Source: Acinetobacter guerrae
GTDB lineage: Bacteria > Pseudomonadota > Gammaproteobacteria > Pseudomonadales > Moraxellaceae
DNA length: 64,000 bases
Direction of reading: 5' to 3'
Assembly (NCBI RefSeq): GCF_009372255.1
Contig: NZ_LXGN01000056.1
Coordinates: 248,001 to 312,000, forward strand
In this document: piece by piece, positions 62,941 to 64,000 of the stretch
Layout: each line of letters opens with the position of its first letter
Numbering within the stretch: position 1 is the first letter of the stretch
Made by a program: the position numbers and the translations under genes
Notes under the pieces: model-generated
The model's database searches: none
Seen by the model: the letters and a program-made list of their open reading frames with translations, nothing else
What the model was told of the DNA's origin: nothing

Positions 62941-63999
62941 GTGCGCAGGTTATATCGTAAACCAAATAAGGGGTTAGTAGGGGTCGATATTAGTTCGACT
63001 TCTGTTAAGTTATTAGAACTCTCTGTAAAAAACGGTCGCTATTGGGTGGAAAGCTATGCCTTGATACCCTTACAGGAAAATAGCGTGGTCGAGAAAAATA
63101 TTCTCAATCCAGAAGCGGTGGGGGATGCGTTGGAGCGAGTCATTAACTTGGCCAACCCACAATCAACCAATGCTGCTATCGCAATTCCGACTTCAATGGT
63201 GATCCATAAAATCATCGAAATGGATGCTGATATGACGGATGATGAACGTGAAGTTCAAATTCGCATGGATGCAGAGCAATATATTCCGTTCCCACTAGAT
63301 GAAGTTAGTCTGGATTTTGAGGTTTTGCCTGATCGTTTGGCCAACACTGCTCGTGTCAATGTCTTATTAGTTGCTACTCGAACTGAAAATGTGGAAACAC
63401 GCGTTGAAGTATTGGAGCTTGCAGGTTTAACGCCAAAAGTTGCTGATGTCGAAAGTTACGCAATGGAACGTGCTTTTGGGGTGTTCTCTGATACTTTGCC
63501 GATGGGTGTTAATACAGTAGGTATTTTAGATATCGGACATACCATGACCACGCTTTCGGTGATGCAAAATGGCAAGATTATTTATACCCGTGAGCAGGTT
63601 TTTGGTGGTAAGCAACTGACGCAAGACGTTCAGACACGTTATGGGTTATCTTTTGAAGAAGCAGGTCGTGCCAAAAAAGAACGCTCTTTACCAGATGATT
63701 TTGATACTGAAGTGCTTGAACCTTTTTTAGAGGCGTTGGTTCAACAAGCTGCGCGATCTTTACAATTTTTCTTTTCTTCGTCTCAGTTTAATGAAATTGA
63801 TCATATTTTATTAGCTGGAGGCAATGCCAATATTCCTGGTTTGGCAAAACTTTTACAACAAAAATTAGGTTATCGCGTTACGACAGCCAATCCATTCCTG
63901 CAAATGGGTTTTTCTCCTCAGGTTGATATTAAAAAAATTGAAAATGATGCCTCTTCTTTAATGGTGGCATGCGGTCTGGCATTGAGGAGTTTTGATTAA
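62941..63999 (+). CDS. pilM: PilM, type IV pilus assembly protein
   Basis: A complete 352-residue actin-like (FtsA-type) ATPase with a GTG start and TAAT tail at the window end. It starts VRRLYRKPNKGLVGVDISSTSVKLLEL, the phosphate loops are GVDISSTSVKLLEL and GILDIGHTMTTLSVM (about 196-210), and the final loop ILLAGGNANIPGLAKLLQQ is at about 281-299. It binds the PilN N-terminus on the cytoplasmic face of the pilus platform. The rest of pilNOPQ should follow beyond the window. GGATAATGC eight bases upstream is the probable ribosome binding site. Confidence 0.96.
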   Translation: MRRLYRKPNKGLVGVDISSTSVKLLELSVKNGRYWVESYALIPLQENSVVEKNILNPEAVGDALERVINLANPQSTNAAIAIPTSMVIHKIIEMDADMTDDEREVQIRMDAEQYIPFPLDEVSLDFEVLPDRLANTARVNVLLVATRTENVETRVEVLELAGLTPKVADVESYAMERAFGVFSDTLPMGVNTVGILDIGHTMTTLSVMQNGKIIYTREQVFGGKQLTQDVQTRYGLSFEEAGRAKKERSLPDDFDTEVLEPFLEALVQQAARSLQFFFSSSQFNEIDHILLAGGNANIPGLAKLLQQKLGYRVTTANPFLQMGFSPQVDIKKIENDASSLMVACGLALRSFD

Positions 64000-64000
64000 T

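Overview
The window is a chromosomal segment of a gammaproteobacterium, almost certainly Acinetobacter. The base composition is AT-rich. The gene set is typical of the genus: an Acr1-type fatty acyl-CoA reductase, a ponA/pilM divergent pair, an ftsL-ftsI-murE-murF-mraY block without mraZ, and an ettA/czc region. The species cannot be named from sequence alone. No rRNA or CRISPR is present. Four tRNA genes were found: two tRNA-Phe, one tRNA-Glu and one tRNA-Ala.

Layout. 0-15 kb: histidine genes on the minus strand (hisB-hisH, a DUF805 gene, hisA and the start of hisF) are split by about 12 kb of plus-strand genes. These are thrB with two small membrane-protein genes, a polyamine-type permease and FAD oxidase pair, a half-size ABC exporter, and a 1329-residue Pls/PosA-type nonribosomal peptide synthetase. 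The synthetase has an adenylation domain, a carrier domain, six membrane segments and three left-handed beta-helix modules. 15-24 kb is an accessory segment: two tRNA-Phe genes with their own promoters and terminators, a SAM methyltransferase, a decayed IS5-like element, then a type VI secretion set of vgrG, a Tli4-like immunity lipoprotein and a Tle lipase effector.

24-40 kb is mainly core: GNAT, a succinate/acetyl CoA-transferase, envZ-ompR, tex, acr1, metY, poxB, an amidohydrolase and ettA. 40-48 kb is a full czcI-C-B-A-D heavy-metal efflux cluster. The tripartite CzcCBA pump spans the envelope and CzcD moves cytosolic metal to the periplasm. 48-50 kb holds gltX followed by tRNA-Ala and tRNA-Glu. 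50-60 kb holds a sulfate-binding protein and part of the division/cell-wall cluster (rsmH, ftsL, ftsI, murE, murF, mraY), followed by rlmA instead of murD. 60-64 kb holds PBP1a diverging from pilM.

The most interesting systems are the PosA-like synthetase with the adjacent exporter and amine-uptake/oxidation genes, and the vgrG-Tli4-Tle module, whose VgrG ends in a transthyretin-like domain that may be the effector adaptor. Functions are inferred by reading motifs. No database search was run.
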